A stretch of DNA of 64,000 bases from Lutraria lutraria (GCA_964023205.1 OZ026842.1:6424408-6488407); one strand, 5' to 3'. Counted from the stretch's first letter, positions 1 to 12,049 are shown. Notes: generated by a model from the letters alone, not told the origin. Program-made: numbers and translations.

Positions 1-454
1 TAGAAGTAAATCCACGATAGTAAACACATAAGTCTGTAATATATATGTATTTGTCATTATCTTTTCTATTTGTATAACAAATAGGTGATTTTATACATCA
101 TCGTTTTTTTAAAAAACAAGCACTCTGAGAAGTAAACCATGAAAGAATCACTTTAAAAACTTTAATTCACGAGGGAAACCAATTAGTAAATTAGAATCAC
201 ACTCTTGATGATTAATAAGTGGTTCACAACACGTCCGAACCTCGTAGTTGCATTCTAACATTCAAAGCTCTCCGCACGCGCAGTGTGTACTTAGTCGTTT
301 CCGAAACTAAGATGTTTGAACGCCGTTTCTTATTCTATAAAGGCAAGAAAGCCAAAAAAATAATCAAATACCTTGTTACAGATTGGATAAAATAGTGGGA
401 CGAATACGAGTAATAATTATAATAAAAAAGGGAATTTACATAAAGTCTAAATAA
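1..454. other. Intergenic, no gene seen
   Basis: AT-rich sequence without a supportable exon. The inverted FMO 3'-flank homology described next may begin a little before 455, but the match becomes too weak to place by eye. Confidence 0.5.
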
Positions 455-627
455 TATACAATGTATAACAAATTGTCAGAAAGTCTTGTTAATATCACAA
501 GCTATTAAGACAAAAAATGATAAAGCAACGTAGTTTTACATCTTTGCTTAGTAAGATAGGAACTCAATAAATTGGAAGTAAATTATTTAGCGTTAACAAA
601 TGCCTCCAAACTATCATCAAAATTTTC
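455..627 (-). pseudogene. Inverted fragment of an FMO last exon plus 3' flank
   Basis: Read on the minus strand this stretch matches the 3' end of the last exon and the 3' untranslated flank of the other FMO copies in this window (around 40710-40850 and 63070-63160). The complement carries the conserved C-terminal coding end (residues of the type [12 protein letters not shown], then the stop), followed by flank including the shared ATCTTTGCT/AGTAAGA stretch. An insertion of about 24 nt lies in the flank near 500-530. It points opposite to the FMO fragment that follows at 628, so the two cannot belong to one normal gene. It is a rearranged, non-functional remnant. Confidence 0.75.
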
Positions 628-1002
628 CATCTACAGCACCCCGGTCCAGCCGGATGTCCCTGGAATGAATGACTTTAATGGTCGAGTGGTCCATTCCCAT
701 GATTTTCGAGATGCCAGAGATTTCAAAGCACAGAAAGTTCTCATTATTGGAGCCAATTTGTCCGGCGAAGATACAGCTTTCAACTGATCAAATTTCGGGC
801 TGCTAAAAAGATATACTTAAGTTATAAAACGATTCCGAAGAGTGCCTCGTGTAGTCCCCCGAAGGAAATTGAAGAAAAACCTTTGGTTGTCAGAATGGAT
901 GTAAATAAAGCCTACTTCATTGATGGTACAGAAGCAGAGGTGGATTCGGTAATTCTATGCACTGGATACAAAAATCATTTCCCCTTCCTTGAAGGTCGGT
1001 TC
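628..1002 (+). pseudogene. FMO copy 1: truncated, frameshifted exon 3 fragment
   Basis: Matches the centre of FMO exon 3 in the other copies, starting near the STPYLPD segment and running through the FMO signature (F-x-G-x-x-x-H-S-H-D-F), the second dinucleotide-binding glycine motif (IIGANLSGED), and the [15 protein letters not shown] stretch. One base is missing relative to other copies near 780, after GEDTA, which moves the frame; the rest of the exon is open only in the shifted frame. Homology stops abruptly at about 1002, inside the codons for EGRFRIKE. Exons 1, 2 and 4 are absent in sense orientation. The 5' edge abuts the inverted last-exon piece. This is a dead copy of a microsomal-type N/S-oxygenating flavoenzyme gene. 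Confidence 0.85.
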
Positions 1003-1132
1003 TCGGTTATTTCGCATTGATTTCCAGAACTGATAATCGTAATTCATTATACATAATGATTTCGAAATCTAAGTTAACCTAACTTGTGCACTACGGATGA
1101 AAATTAATCTGATTGTTATTTTATTTATGCAG

Positions 1133-1326
1133 ATGAATGTCCAACCGATACAGATGATGATATCTACCTTCCCCATCCGGTGGACTGTCATCAGTATTTA
1201 TGGTGTTATTCAGCAGGATTCTTAGCTGTACAAACATGTGCTGGTGGTGGTTGCTTCGACACAAGTTCCAATACTACTGCAAAATGTCTTCCCGATTCGA
1301 CATTATGTCCCAGCTGTGCACCATAA
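1133..1326 (+). CDS. Last exon of a chitin-binding (CBM14/peritrophin-A) protein, partial
   Basis: A CAG acceptor at 1130-1132 is followed by an exon entered in phase 1 that encodes about 64 residues and ends at TAA. The translation has the CBM14 spacing: Cys, then YLPHPVDCHQYLWC, then a Cys-Ala-Gly-Gly-Gly-Cys-Phe-Asp segment and two further Cys (CLP and LCPSC). The PHP-x-DC-x-x-Y-x-x-C core is the recognisable part of peritrophin-A domains, which bind chitin in secreted matrix or mucous proteins. The upstream exons are not visible: the sequence immediately 5' is the FMO pseudogene, so the rest of the gene is either left of the window or lost. A candidate poly(A) signal is at 2533-2538. It may therefore be a functional terminal exon or an orphan exon. 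Confidence 0.65.
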
Positions 1327-1329
1327 TGT

Positions 1330-2128
1330 TTGATATGAACGTATCTCATGTTATTTATATTCCACGACTTGTATAAACTCACTGATTAAATCCTTTGCAC
1401 ATTAAACGAGTTTTAAGGTATTATTCTCTTCGAGAGTTTTAGAACTTGTACTCGTTTGAGCATGTCTAGATTGTGATGTTTGAAGAATACAATGATGTTG
1501 ACACTATAAATACATGTATATTCCCATGACTTAGATATGTGAATATATCTCTATGATTACTCACTTATTTGCATGTATGCAGCAGTTCTTGTAATTATGT
1601 AAAAATTCATTGGTATAATTGATGTATGTCTTTTTTACACTGTGCTCTATACTTTTGTTACATGTGTTTTAACTTGATTTCATAACTCTTGTTTGTACAT
1701 TGTATATTTAACACTGTTAACTGTTTGTCATTCTCGCTTCGTTACATTATCGTGTCATTGTCAGTATTTTAGTAAAAATTCTTTCTCATGCACTGACAGC
1801 GCGTCAGTTAATAATACCAGAAAGGGGAGTTAAGTAGTAACCGAAGATATGTATTGGGTTTCTAGATTTTCCAGTATAACTAATAGTATCGAACTTTATA
1901 TTTTTTTTTTGGAATTGTATAACCAACTTTAAAATTTTGACTATATGTACTTAATGTTAATATTAGAAAGGTTAAATGATTCAAAGCAGCATATAAAAGC
2001 ATTTTAATGTTAGAATTTGGTCAGAGGTGAGTATCATCTTATATGAGATATCCAATGTATTCAGACAAGTGTATTCGATACATACTTTCGAGACAATTTT
2101 ATATAACAAAATAAGTATGATCTTTACT
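1330..2128. other. AT-rich flank, no gene seen
   Basis: Probably 3' untranslated sequence and intergenic DNA following the chitin-binding exon. No open exon with splice sites was recognised. Confidence 0.4.
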
Positions 2129-2273
2129 CAATAGGAGAGATCGTGTTTATATACAGGGGTATTCATATGCGATTGTGCCCACCAGATATGGTGAATGGCA
2201 GATAAGTTTTGTTATTTCATCCAATAGACTGCCGGTGGGCACTTTGCATATGAATAAGCGATCTCTCCTATTG
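2129..2273. repeat. Palindromic MITE-like element
   Basis: The ends are perfect 15-nt inverted repeats (CAATAGGAGAGATCG at 2129-2143, complement at 2259-2273). Inner arms also pair (ATTCATATGC at 2161 and GCATATGAAT near 2247; GTGCCCACC and GGTGGGCAC). The whole 145 bp folds into one hairpin. No coding capacity. Confidence 0.75.
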
Positions 2274-2683
2274 GTAAAAATTCCAAATTCGTCAGAAATA
2301 ATGTTATATTCTTAAATCAAGCTTTCAATAATAGAGAATCACTTGTTAAAAACTTAAATTAGACAGTATTATAATTACTCAATGTCGTAGCTGTTTTGAC
2401 TTATTCAATGTTTTAGGCCATTAACATAAATAAATTTCATATTGTAGACCAGTCATTGGCTCTCTGATATAACCTTATAGGCATTGTATTTATGTAAATG
2501 TATTATATAAGTTTGTATATATATGAGAGTACAATAAAAAGTTGAATTGAATCATTCTGTCTGTATATTATAACCAACACCAAATCATATGTTATCCTAG
2601 TAAACAAGTAATACTGCCATAGGGCCATACATAGATACAATCTGATTAAAATCATATCCTCAAACCCGCTATGCTATGAGGAT

Positions 2684-3894
2684 CAAAGGGGTTTGTCACG
2701 AAAAAAAATTCAAAATTTTTTTTTTCCATGTAACCCATATATATATAGAAGGGAAACAACTTCGACAATTAGAATTGTCCAACACGTGTTATAAACTTCC
2801 ATGTTATTGCAATGCAGTACAAAATATTTAATTCATATATAGTGCAACGTATGGGCAACTCAACACGCTTACAGAAAACGTATACTTTTACTACCTTTAA
2901 AGATATTTTAAACTCGCAATAGAAGATTTTTCACTCGAAAAATGGTCAAATTTTACAAAACGACACACTGTCGTAAAATCGCAGCGTGTACAAATCTATA
3001 GCGAAACTGATAAATTACAGGTAAAACTTCATGGAATGAGTCATTATTCATAACCAAACATTATGTTTATATCATATATGGTATAATTTACTAACTGCTA
3101 ATGATTTCACATCTCCGGATGCACTTTAAATGAAGAATTTACGTTTTTGTTCACTTTGTCGTTTTCTTTATTTTGCTTCCTTGATAGGTCACATGATAAT
3201 CGCCTTACTCGTGATGAAAGCTTAATTCTGATAGGATGAGCGATACTGTGTGGTATTTTTTAGGTATGGTTCCCGATAGCGTAGTGAAAAGGATAGAGTG
3301 CACAGGTTACAAGTAAATTGTAAACAAATACCACAGAGTATCGCTCATGCAATCAGATTTAAGCTTTCATCACGAGTTAGGCGATTGTCATGTGACCCGT
3401 CATGGAAATAAACTTCGAGAAGTCAGCTAATTGAACAAAAAAATACGCAAATTCTTCGCTAAAAGAGCTTTCCGAGATGCGAAATCATTGGCAGTTAGTA
3501 TATTATAGTGTTTTATTATGAATTAAGGCCCATTCTAAAAAGTTGTGTCAGTAATTTAACATTTCCACTCTGTACATGTATACCGGTATACACGCTGCGA
3601 TTTTACGACAGTGTGTCGTTTTGTAAAATTTGACAATTTTTCGAGTGAAAAATCTTCAATTGCGAGTTTAAAATATCTTTAAAGGTAGTAAAAGTATACA
3701 TTTTCTGTTAGCGTGTTGAGTTGCCCATACGTTGCACTATATTTGAATTAAATATTTTGTACTGCATTGCAATAACATGGAAGTTTATAACACGCGTTGG
3801 ACAATTCTAATTGTCGAAGTTGTTTCCCTTCTATATATATATGGGTTACATGGAAAAAAAAAATTTGAATTTTTTTTCGTGACAAACCCCTTTG
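2684..3894. mobile_element. Foldback transposon, about 1.2 kb, with target-site duplication
   Basis: Two long arms, roughly 2684-3270 and 3330-3894, are inverted copies of one another with scattered mismatches, leaving a short loop. The termini are CAAAGGGGTTTGTCACG and its complement. Immediately outside is ATGAGGAT on both sides (2676-2683 and 3895-3902), an 8-bp target-site duplication; it reads as 9 bp if the shared C is counted. An 8-bp duplication would suit a hAT-type and 9 bp a Mutator-type transposase acting in trans. No transposase frame is present; the open frame across 3777-4025 is only the right arm read through. Confidence 0.85.
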
Positions 3895-3903
3895 ATGAGG
3901 ATC

Positions 3904-6618
3904 TGAAGACGACCTATAGAAGGTCACCTCAGGTGACCTTTTCCACTAGCCAATCAGCGCCTTACTTTCATAATTCTGAAAGTGATCTGATTCTATTTTT
4001 AACCGCAGTAAAAAACAATATTTGACTTGTAGTTATCACGAACACCTATTCTTACGCAACTAAATGTAATGATAGCGCCCATGTGACATGCGTGTTTATT
4101 AAATTTTCTATACTACCAAGGCCGAATCGATCAGGATTACTAAAAAAATCAAAAAGTGGTTGCAGACAAATATGTTATACGTAATTTAATGTTTACTAAC
4201 GTTTAAATAACATCGTCAGGTAGAAAGTTCATTCGGCCAAAGTACCGATGAAACGAGTTATACGATTGGCTGAATTATAAATAGATATAAATAGTGATCA
4301 TGGAAATTCCGACTTTTGAAAATAGAAACTGGTATAGGCCGTCATCAGATCTTGCCGTAAGGAAGATCGAATACTTTAGTCAGATTGTACATAGATATTG
4401 ACAATCTGCAAAATCTGCGTCTTGCAATTTGCAATTTACTCACTTACTAAAGGCTTGCTAAGCTTATGGTAAACGGCTACTTAGTAAATAAATCATTGTA
4501 CACCAGTTTTCAACAGTACTCGTAGAACAGTAATACAACGACTGATGGTTAACGTCTATGTTCGTACTAACTTTAGTTCATCGCAATTAATTGGCATCAT
4601 CTATTCACGAATAACTCAAAAGAACAAATGAACGTAGACATAATTAATGTCTTACACAAACGCGTCGCAAAACTGATATGACATAGGTATGTACACAAAC
4701 AGAGCTGTATCGGCGTCAGAAAAGCGACAACTTTCATTTACTGATAACCTATCTGATTTATGTCCTATAAATTTTAATAACCATTTTCTAAATACAATTT
4801 ATTTGTTAATTAAGTCACTATTCGTTTTGATTGTTTAGCCTATTCAGCTGTTAAACGTTATGGAGCTTGCATATACGTGCAGAACTACATAATTATGAAA
4901 GATACTAAATGCACGGTGATGTGACGTTCATAAAGTATGCATTATATATAGAAATTCTATAGTGCTTGCAAGAATAGTTTCTAGGTTTGTGGATAGATAA
5001 AATCATAAAATAAATTATTTGTTTTATATTGTTGTTTTAATAAACTTTATCTTTAGACGTAACATTGCTTTAAATTCCAAAGCCTCTTCCTTAAACAGAT
5101 AATTATATTTATAAATACTTTTAAAAATACTTTTAAAAATACTTTTTTTAATCCTGCGTTTCTGTTGATCAATACAGAACAGTATCAAATGAAAATGTTT
5201 CGGATGCATTACGGGACCAGAATTAATTATTAACAATGATAAAACATGAACATGATCTAAGCGTATCAAACAATACCTCTATTCGTGTAACGGTAATTAA
5301 TGAAATTCGAGTAGTAAATGATATGGTGTATATACACAGAAACTGTTTGGAATACCAGGCTTTATAAAACACCAAAGTACACATTGTTATCAAATAGTAG
5401 GGCTGGGGTGAGTATCTGAGTCAGATTGAATAAATGAGTACGAATAATGGACATTTCTGAGATTCTTGGACCGTTAGCTTGTTTGTTCATAAAAATATAT
5501 ATATTAAGAGGTCTAACCGGACCTTTAAATAATGGATCTCGGGTGTAAACCAGAAAATGATGCTAGTAAATCCATTAACTGGGATGGAGTAAAGGATAAT
5601 CAAATTAAGCTTTCTCCCGGGTTAATTGATTACAAGAGGAGATTCATGATATTTCGATCGCCACTGAATACAAACAAATTCGTCGTGATAAATCAGCAGA
5701 ATATGAATATACAGATATCACACTGATTAAATTTAGAGACATTATATGCCGATAATACCAATAAACTTAAACTTATTAAATTTAACACAAGAATGTAAAC
5801 TTGATGAAAACAGTTTGTATGCAAGCTTGTAGAAATCCTTAAGTAACTATGAACGATGTCCGCTAGACTAACTTACGGCCATACAGGAAAGAAATTACGT
5901 GAATATTTGTGGGTTTAAAGCAATCACAGACGAGTCCACTTATGACGACATAATGTAAACCAATTGGTGTAAGAATGTAATCTGCCTTTTCTACGATTAA
6001 GTTTAATCCATGTAGTTAATGGTCTAAGTATAAAGTCTAACATTTAGTAGATAATAATGTAAACTTTAGAAATATCCTCATTATGCGCCTGGTATTCTTG
6101 ATTATGATGGACTTGGTAAATCGAAGTTATAATTTTGTCTACAGCATTATTAATTAACCAATGTCTTTGACATTAACTTTCTTTAAACATGAGTCACAAT
6201 GCCAGTAATTAACAAGTTTTTACTTGAAACTGGTATTGATATATACAACGGTATCTATGTATCAAATAAGTAACGCGAAAGTAGCAAAACACTGTAAAAA
6301 TAAAAGCGAAATAACAACATGATACATTCATGACCACACAAAAATCGTGCAATAAAGATAATACAAAAAGTCGTATTTGAGAACACGCTTGTAAATAAAA
6401 GTAGTATGCTATTAAACAATAGTTAATAACAGGGAAAACACTTTGCACAAAAGGTCGGTTTAGTACATACTAATATTGTGATACAGATAAATATAAAAGA
6501 CAGATTGCACATGTATTACTACACTGTAATGATTACATTACGGGATAATATATATATATGGCCATACTGTAACGATAGCACCCTGAATATAATGCATATG
6601 TAAAAATACGTAGATGCT
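3904..6618. other. Intergenic, no gene seen
   Basis: AT-rich, with only short accidental open frames (for example 5532-5726, low complexity, no splice context). The one local structure is an imperfect palindrome at 3920-3940 built from AGGTCACCT and its complement just outside the foldback element. Confidence 0.45.
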
Positions 6619-6620
6619 GA

Positions 6621-6698
6621 CATAAATATAATACATGTATTGCCACATGTAAATAAATAATAACATAAATATAATACATGTATTGCCACATGTAAATA
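6621..6698. repeat. Tandem duplication, period 43 bp, two units
   Basis: Units at 6621-6655 and 6664-6698 share CATAAATATAATACATG and the following TATTGCCACATGTAAATA without a mismatch, spaced 43 bp apart. Non-coding. Confidence 0.8.
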
Positions 6699-7269
6699 GT
6701 AACAGAAATGTAACGTGTATGTATTACCACACTTGATCACTTTGAGCATGTTATTTGTATTACTGCTATATAACAACGCGCATATTTTATATTATCCCGC
6801 ATCATATCATCACGCATCACAAACAGGTAGTTATTTATTAAAACAGACTCAGAAAATATCGTTCTAAGACCCTCATGATCACAAGCATCTAAAAGAAAAC
6901 ATTGTTTACCCATCAAATATTCACATTGTGCGATGCTGTACATGTTATGTTAACATTTTCATTTCACGCATGAATGGTTTATTTTTCAATACAATTCTAA
7001 TTAAAGGAAATCTATGCATACATCGGAGTAATTCATCCGGATAATTTTACTGAAACTAATAGGAATTAATTAATAATCATTCCAATCTTTAAAATAATAT
7101 GTGTTAGCGGACTAATAATTGGATGAAGATTTATTTATGAACCCAAACTGAGCCATTAACAACGATGATACATGACGGACTCGATGTGTAAGTGTATATA
7201 ATTTACAATTATCAGATGAGAGCTATTGAACAGACAAAGTGGGAATTTGTTTTGAAACACTAAAAAATA

Positions 7270-10067
7270 ATGACTGTTGAAGTTTTGTTTTATTTTTGTA
7301 ATTTAGTGTTTGTATTAACGCTTATTTTCTGGAACGATGTTTCGGCTGAGTGTCTGAAAAAGAAGGTGAAAGTTTACGATTTGTGTCATACAGACACTTA
7401 CGGGAATGTGTACAGAAGTCTTACAGCTAATATCATACACACCTGTGCACATTACTGCATACATGATGATGCTTGTCAATCAAGCGTTTATGATGAATCG
7501 ACTGGGCTATGTAATTTGAATGAAGGATTCCTACCAAGCCCCTCAACATGTGCCTTGAATGTGAAATATATTCAGCTGGGAGAGTTTCAGGTAAAGCCAA
7601 TTAGTTAATTCTATATAATTGTCATAAACATTTCCGTTGAATCACAAAGTTTCGACCCAGAGACAATTTTAGGCAGAAAAATAGTTACGTTTTATTCTAC
7701 CTCAGACTGTACGTAATGTATATAAAAATCTACAAGACTTTTACTCAACCGTTATTTGACATAATCATGCCCGTGATATTATTATTGGTGCGTTTTTATT
7801 ATTTCAATCAAATATTGGGAGTAGATGAAATATTGTTGAAAGAAACTCAGGTTTTCAATAACGGGAGGGCCGCGGCCGTGGTACAGTAGACATTGCGCTT
7901 GATTTGTAGCCCAAAAGGTTTGATTCCCGGTCGGGGCAGGTCATACCCTTGCATGAAAGTTGTCGATGTTTCTCCACATTTGAAGAAGTTACCAGTTCCT
8001 TGTGAAAGGGTAAATTAGTACCGGTTAGAATTTCAGCCATGCAAACCGGTTTTGTTGACCGCAGTATGTAACTGAAAAAATGTTGTTAAACGGGGTTAAA
8101 CCCTGTAAGATAAATAAAATTCAATAGGGAAATACTTACTGTTTTCAGTAGAAGAGATGAAATGTTTTTCCTGATAAAGTTACATATTTTCTTATTGTTT
8201 ACTGAATGTACAATCAATTGATGTGACTGAGTTAAACTCGGACCGGAAGCAAGAAAGTGGCCAATTTAAACGAAGATTTAACTAAACACTGGACTGCCAT
8301 TTTATGCATTATTTAAGTGAACAATTCAATAAATTTTGACACGACAATATTATGTCTTTAGTTCAAAATAAATATAAAAAAAATAATGAAACTTGACACT
8401 AAAGGATACACACATAAATTATTTAGTGCGTGATATAGTTTTAAATGTTCGTATATTTTTTTCTAAATTATCGTTTCATGTCTATGTACAGTGCGAGATG
8501 ACAGGCGATATGAAAGTATGTGGCCTTGACATATATTCCACACCTGGTACAGTTCAAGGATATATTCAGATTTACGCCAATGGTGTGTGGGGAACAGTAT
8601 GCGATGATTTTTGGGAGTCGCAATATTATGGAGCAGTAAATGCTGCAGTTTTCTGCAAGTCCTTCGGGTATAGGTGAGTCTACACAAACTGTTTTTATAT
8701 TGCCTAACTCGTTCTTCGTTTCGACTTCATGAGTAAACACTCGAAATCTAAAATTACCTATTGGTATCTATATTTTTTTGTTCAGTGCCTTTTTAACATT
8801 TTTCTGTTGTATACAGTGGCCGATTCACCGACCAAGTTTTCCTTGACGGTATTCGAATCAGTACTTACTTATCCTCTGCAAAGAGCCGGCAACTTTTCCA
8901 CATGAGGAAGAAAAATGACATTATTGTCAGCATTCCATGGAAAGGCATCTTTAACAAGTTAAAAAAAACTATGACACAGATTATATAATTGAGATAATAT
9001 TATATGTCATAATTGAAGGGGTCCATGCAAAACCATGCCTAACTATATACTTTTGGTCAAAATTGAGTTAGAACCTTTTTTACATAAAAAGACCATTTCC
9101 CACCTGAATAACTCCCCTCTAGCCATGTATTCTCCTGTTTTAGTGTTAAAAATGGTATTTTGTCAATACAAGATTGAACCTAACTCATCATTTTGGACTT
9201 AGGTCATTTCTTGCACAAATTTGATACATCTGATATTGTGAAAACCGTTTGCATGCACGACTTACCAAGTTATCTTTTTTCGCAATTTTTAACAATAAAT
9301 TGGTAAGATTTACAGCTTTAATACATCTTTTATGTTTAACTAATATTTATTTTACATATTTTTCTTATATTTTGCACAAAGGGATTTAAAATCGCAAAAC
9401 ATGTGTTTTTGTATGAACGGATTTTCTATGACATTTAGCATCGATATTTCTAAAAATCTATATTACATATTGTCATTCCTTTGAAATAGATAGAGACTGC
9501 TTGAAAGCAAGATAGCATAATGTTTTTTATTAATGAATAACTACTAACTACATACTCAACATAAAAATACATGATGATTAAACATGCCTTAAATGGAAAC
9601 CTCGACATGATTTTATTGACTTAGGACCTTTCTTGCATAACATTTTGTTATGAAAAACTGATTTTTTGCTATAACAATGGTATAAATACTGCAAAATACG
9701 GGAAACTTTGTAATAGCACTGCTTAAATAGATATCAATCTCTTGGAACAATAATCTTTTAATATTAAACACTTTTCAAAATTTTTACAAAAATACGTTTT
9801 TCCAACATTTTGCTAAATGTAGTTAGGTATGGTTTTGCATGCACCCCCTCAATTATGTTTCGTTTGCGTACAATCAGTCGTTTCATTTGTAGTGGTGGTC
9901 AAGTTATCTACCCTCTAGGGTCAAACAGTTACATCACAGACACTACACCGATCCTTATTGACGACTTAAGTTGCTCTGGGTCGGAGTCGCATATTTGGAA
10001 CTGCGACAGATTGCAAAGTCAACACAACTGCGTCCATTATGAGGATGTTCGTGTCATTTGCAGTTAA
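7270..10067 (+). CDS. Secreted PAN/apple-like plus SRCR-domain protein (3 exons)
   Basis: Proposed exons are 7270-7590, 8492-8673 and 9893-10067, with GT-AG junctions in phases 0 and 2; they sum to 678 nt, or 225 residues plus stop. Residues 1-26 form a signal peptide (hydrophobic core FYFCNLVFVLTLIF, cleavage likely after VSA). Residues 28-94 hold seven Cys, with a HTCAHYCIHDDACQS stretch resembling PAN/apple domains. Residues from about 113 form one scavenger-receptor Cys-rich domain: GVWGTVCDD, VFCKSFGYSGG, LIDDLSCSGSE, IWNCD and VRVICS give six Cys, the group A number. Such proteins are usually extracellular recognition or adhesion molecules in invertebrate immunity. A TATA-like TATATAA lies at about 7194-7200. 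Intron 1 holds a SINE and intron 2 holds a TIR element plus a possible alternative exon at 8818. The SRCR assignment is firm; the PAN call is tentative. Confidence 0.8.
7866..8040 (+). repeat. tRNA-derived SINE in SRCR intron 1
   Basis: The 5' part resembles a tRNA promoter: an A-box-like GTGGTACAGTAGACA near 7878 and a B-box-like GGTTTGATTCCCGG at about 7917, followed by a non-tRNA body. Polymerase III SINE of the plus orientation; edges are approximate. Confidence 0.55.
8818..8988 (+). other. Possible alternative or relic exon in the SRCR gene
   Basis: An acceptor (TTGTATACAG) ends at about 8816. If joined to exon 2 it keeps phase 2 and starts, like the real exon 3, with Ser-Gly (SGRFTDQVFLDG), then diverges to Lys-rich sequence and a stop at about 8986. 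This would truncate the SRCR domain. It may be a decayed duplicate of exon 3, a soluble-variant exon, or chance. Confidence 0.25.
9008..9857. mobile_element. TIR element in SRCR intron 2
   Basis: 38-nt terminal inverted repeats at 9008-9045 and 9820-9857 (core GGGGTCCATGCAAAACC, with a few mismatches) bound 850 bp with no coding capacity. No clear target-site duplication. It ends only about 35 bp before the exon 3 acceptor. Confidence 0.75.
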
Positions 10068-11147
10068 TACATTTAGTCAGACACAATATTATATTGTTTA
10101 AAATATTATGAGTTTTTATGCGATCAAATCTAATTTTTGGATGGGGCTCCAAACGTTTTTTTTTTGCAGTTTTATAGTACATGTATAACATGGCTGAACA
10201 GATGAAATGTAAGCTTTCAATTGTTCTAATAGAAAGATTACAGCGATGATGTAAAACTACAAGTACTGAATATAAATATGTATACATTAAGAATGGTACA
10301 GGGACATTGTACGAGCATTTTGAAACCTTGTTTCAAAACATTTCGATTGTGCTTTTCATGACTGGTTCATATATGAGTTGTTATATTATACACTCCGGCA
10401 ACTTCTACCAAACACTTAGTAAAATGCCTCCATTGTAAAGTTACTTATTTTCAACGAGCATTTCACCTTATAAATATATCATAGTGATGTTGTTATTTCT
10501 TTTCAAGGTGTCTATTTCATCACGTGATTTTTTTATTGGGTATACTGTTGTACCATCAGCCATAAACATTTGACGACTGTACGAGCTCTGTATGATTTGT
10601 TTGAGTTGTAAGCCCCTTTTAAACAGTCAGAGGAATATTATGCGGATAGTTCACATAACCATCGTTCCTTGTAACCAGTTCGGACGTCCTACCCTTCGAA
10701 AGCAACTGACTAGTTTCTCTTTACCATCTATAGTGACAGAGGAGGACTCAATATGTAGAACTATTGCCTTTCCGACACTTTACAAGACAACTTCCACCGC
10801 TACGAATTCTAGTGCCGAGTAGGATTCGAATTCTCAGCAGTGAAGATTACTTCTCAGAGGTTGCAACAACTCGTCCCCCGAGGACACCTGTGATATTTAT
10901 CTATTCATATTGCACCTATATATCATAATAACAAAAAATACCATAATAAAATTATACCCATTGTTTGTTACATCTTTTTTCCATATGCAGTAATTGTAAA
11001 TTCACGTTTCCGGGTCATATTCTACGTTTACACTTATGTTCCCGGCGGCCACAGTTCATGCTACCGTGGAGAAAACTTGGTGAATGTAAGAGAATACGGA
11101 GGTATGGGATAGGCAACGTCACATACCGTTATCGCCATGGTTGCTGG
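10068..11147. other. Intergenic, 3' of the SRCR gene
   Basis: No recognised gene. A short frame at about 11045-11105 (HSSCYRGENLVNVREYGGMG) looks codon-like but ends at a stop and matches no family I recognise. The frame at 10592-10822 has no support. Confidence 0.35.
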
Positions 11148-12041
11148 TAGGGCTGTACCGATATGGCTGCGTACCGGTACGTACTGGTACAGTGCTGAAC
11201 GATATGCGTATCTTATCGGAACGTCCCGTATCGGCCGTATCGCGTTTTTTATTTATATCTAAAAAACCTCTTAGAATGTTGAACAACTGAAGTAGATTTG
11301 CGAATTTACTCTCATATGATCGTCGACATTTCTTACGCAACTAATATCCGGGATTCCATACTCTATTTTTCGACATTATCAGCCTCAGGTAAAGCTAGAC
11401 AACGAATTCGATGCGAATATTCAGATTTTGTCAAGAAGATATTGACTTATAAAATTGTATTACGCCACCATGTAATTTTACATAAAAATATGGCAGCACT
11501 TTGGTTTGCCGATTGATGAAACAAAGAAGCACGTAGTAAGTGTCAACGCGATGTCAAGTATAGTGGTTGAACTAGGAACTTTAGAACACACATGTCTCGT
11601 CATCATAACATCCAAGTTGAAGGTTTCAGAAGTTCATTATTAATTTAGTATTGTTAATAAACTTGACAATCATAACCCTGATTCTTAATTAATTTTATAT
11701 GGCTAGGTTCCATTCTTAATATAAGGTCATTTATGGAACAGATATCAAAACTTGCTAATATTTCTCATAATTATTCAGTTTCCACAATATCAGCTAACAT
11801 AATTTTTATATATGAATCACATTGCTGACTTAAGTAAAAGACAAATTTAGTTTTACACCTTTAAACAACTAATTAGGACTTTCTAGCACCGAACAAGTGT
11901 GAATAGTTTCCCAAACACTAATATTACAAAGTTTTTCATTACTGTGAAATACTTTTATATGGTATCGTTGATATCGCATATCGCTAGTACCGTATCGCAA
12001 TACGTATCGTATCGGCTGAGATCTGTATCGGGACAGCCCTA
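11148..12041. mobile_element. hAT-like non-autonomous transposon, 8-bp TSD
   Basis: The ends TAGGGCTGTACCGATA (left) and the complement of TATCGGGACAGCCCTA (right) pair with one mismatch. They are flanked by an identical 8-bp duplication GTTGCTGG at 11140-11147 and 12042-12049. The subterminal regions are rich in repeated CGTATCG/CCGTATCG motifs in both orientations, as in other TAGGG-type hAT elements. No intact transposase frame is present. Confidence 0.9.
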
Positions 12042-12049
12042 GTTGCTGG

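Noticed and set aside
3920..3940. Near-palindrome of AGGTCACCT, possible nuclear-receptor element
   Set aside because: No gene nearby and it abuts a transposon; more likely the end of another repeat.
3777..4025. 82-codon open frame with hydrophobic start
   Set aside because: It is the right arm of the foldback element read through; the same bases exist inverted in the left arm.
5532..5726. 64-codon frame MDLGCKPENDASKSINWDG...
   Set aside because: Isolated, no splice context or recognised family.
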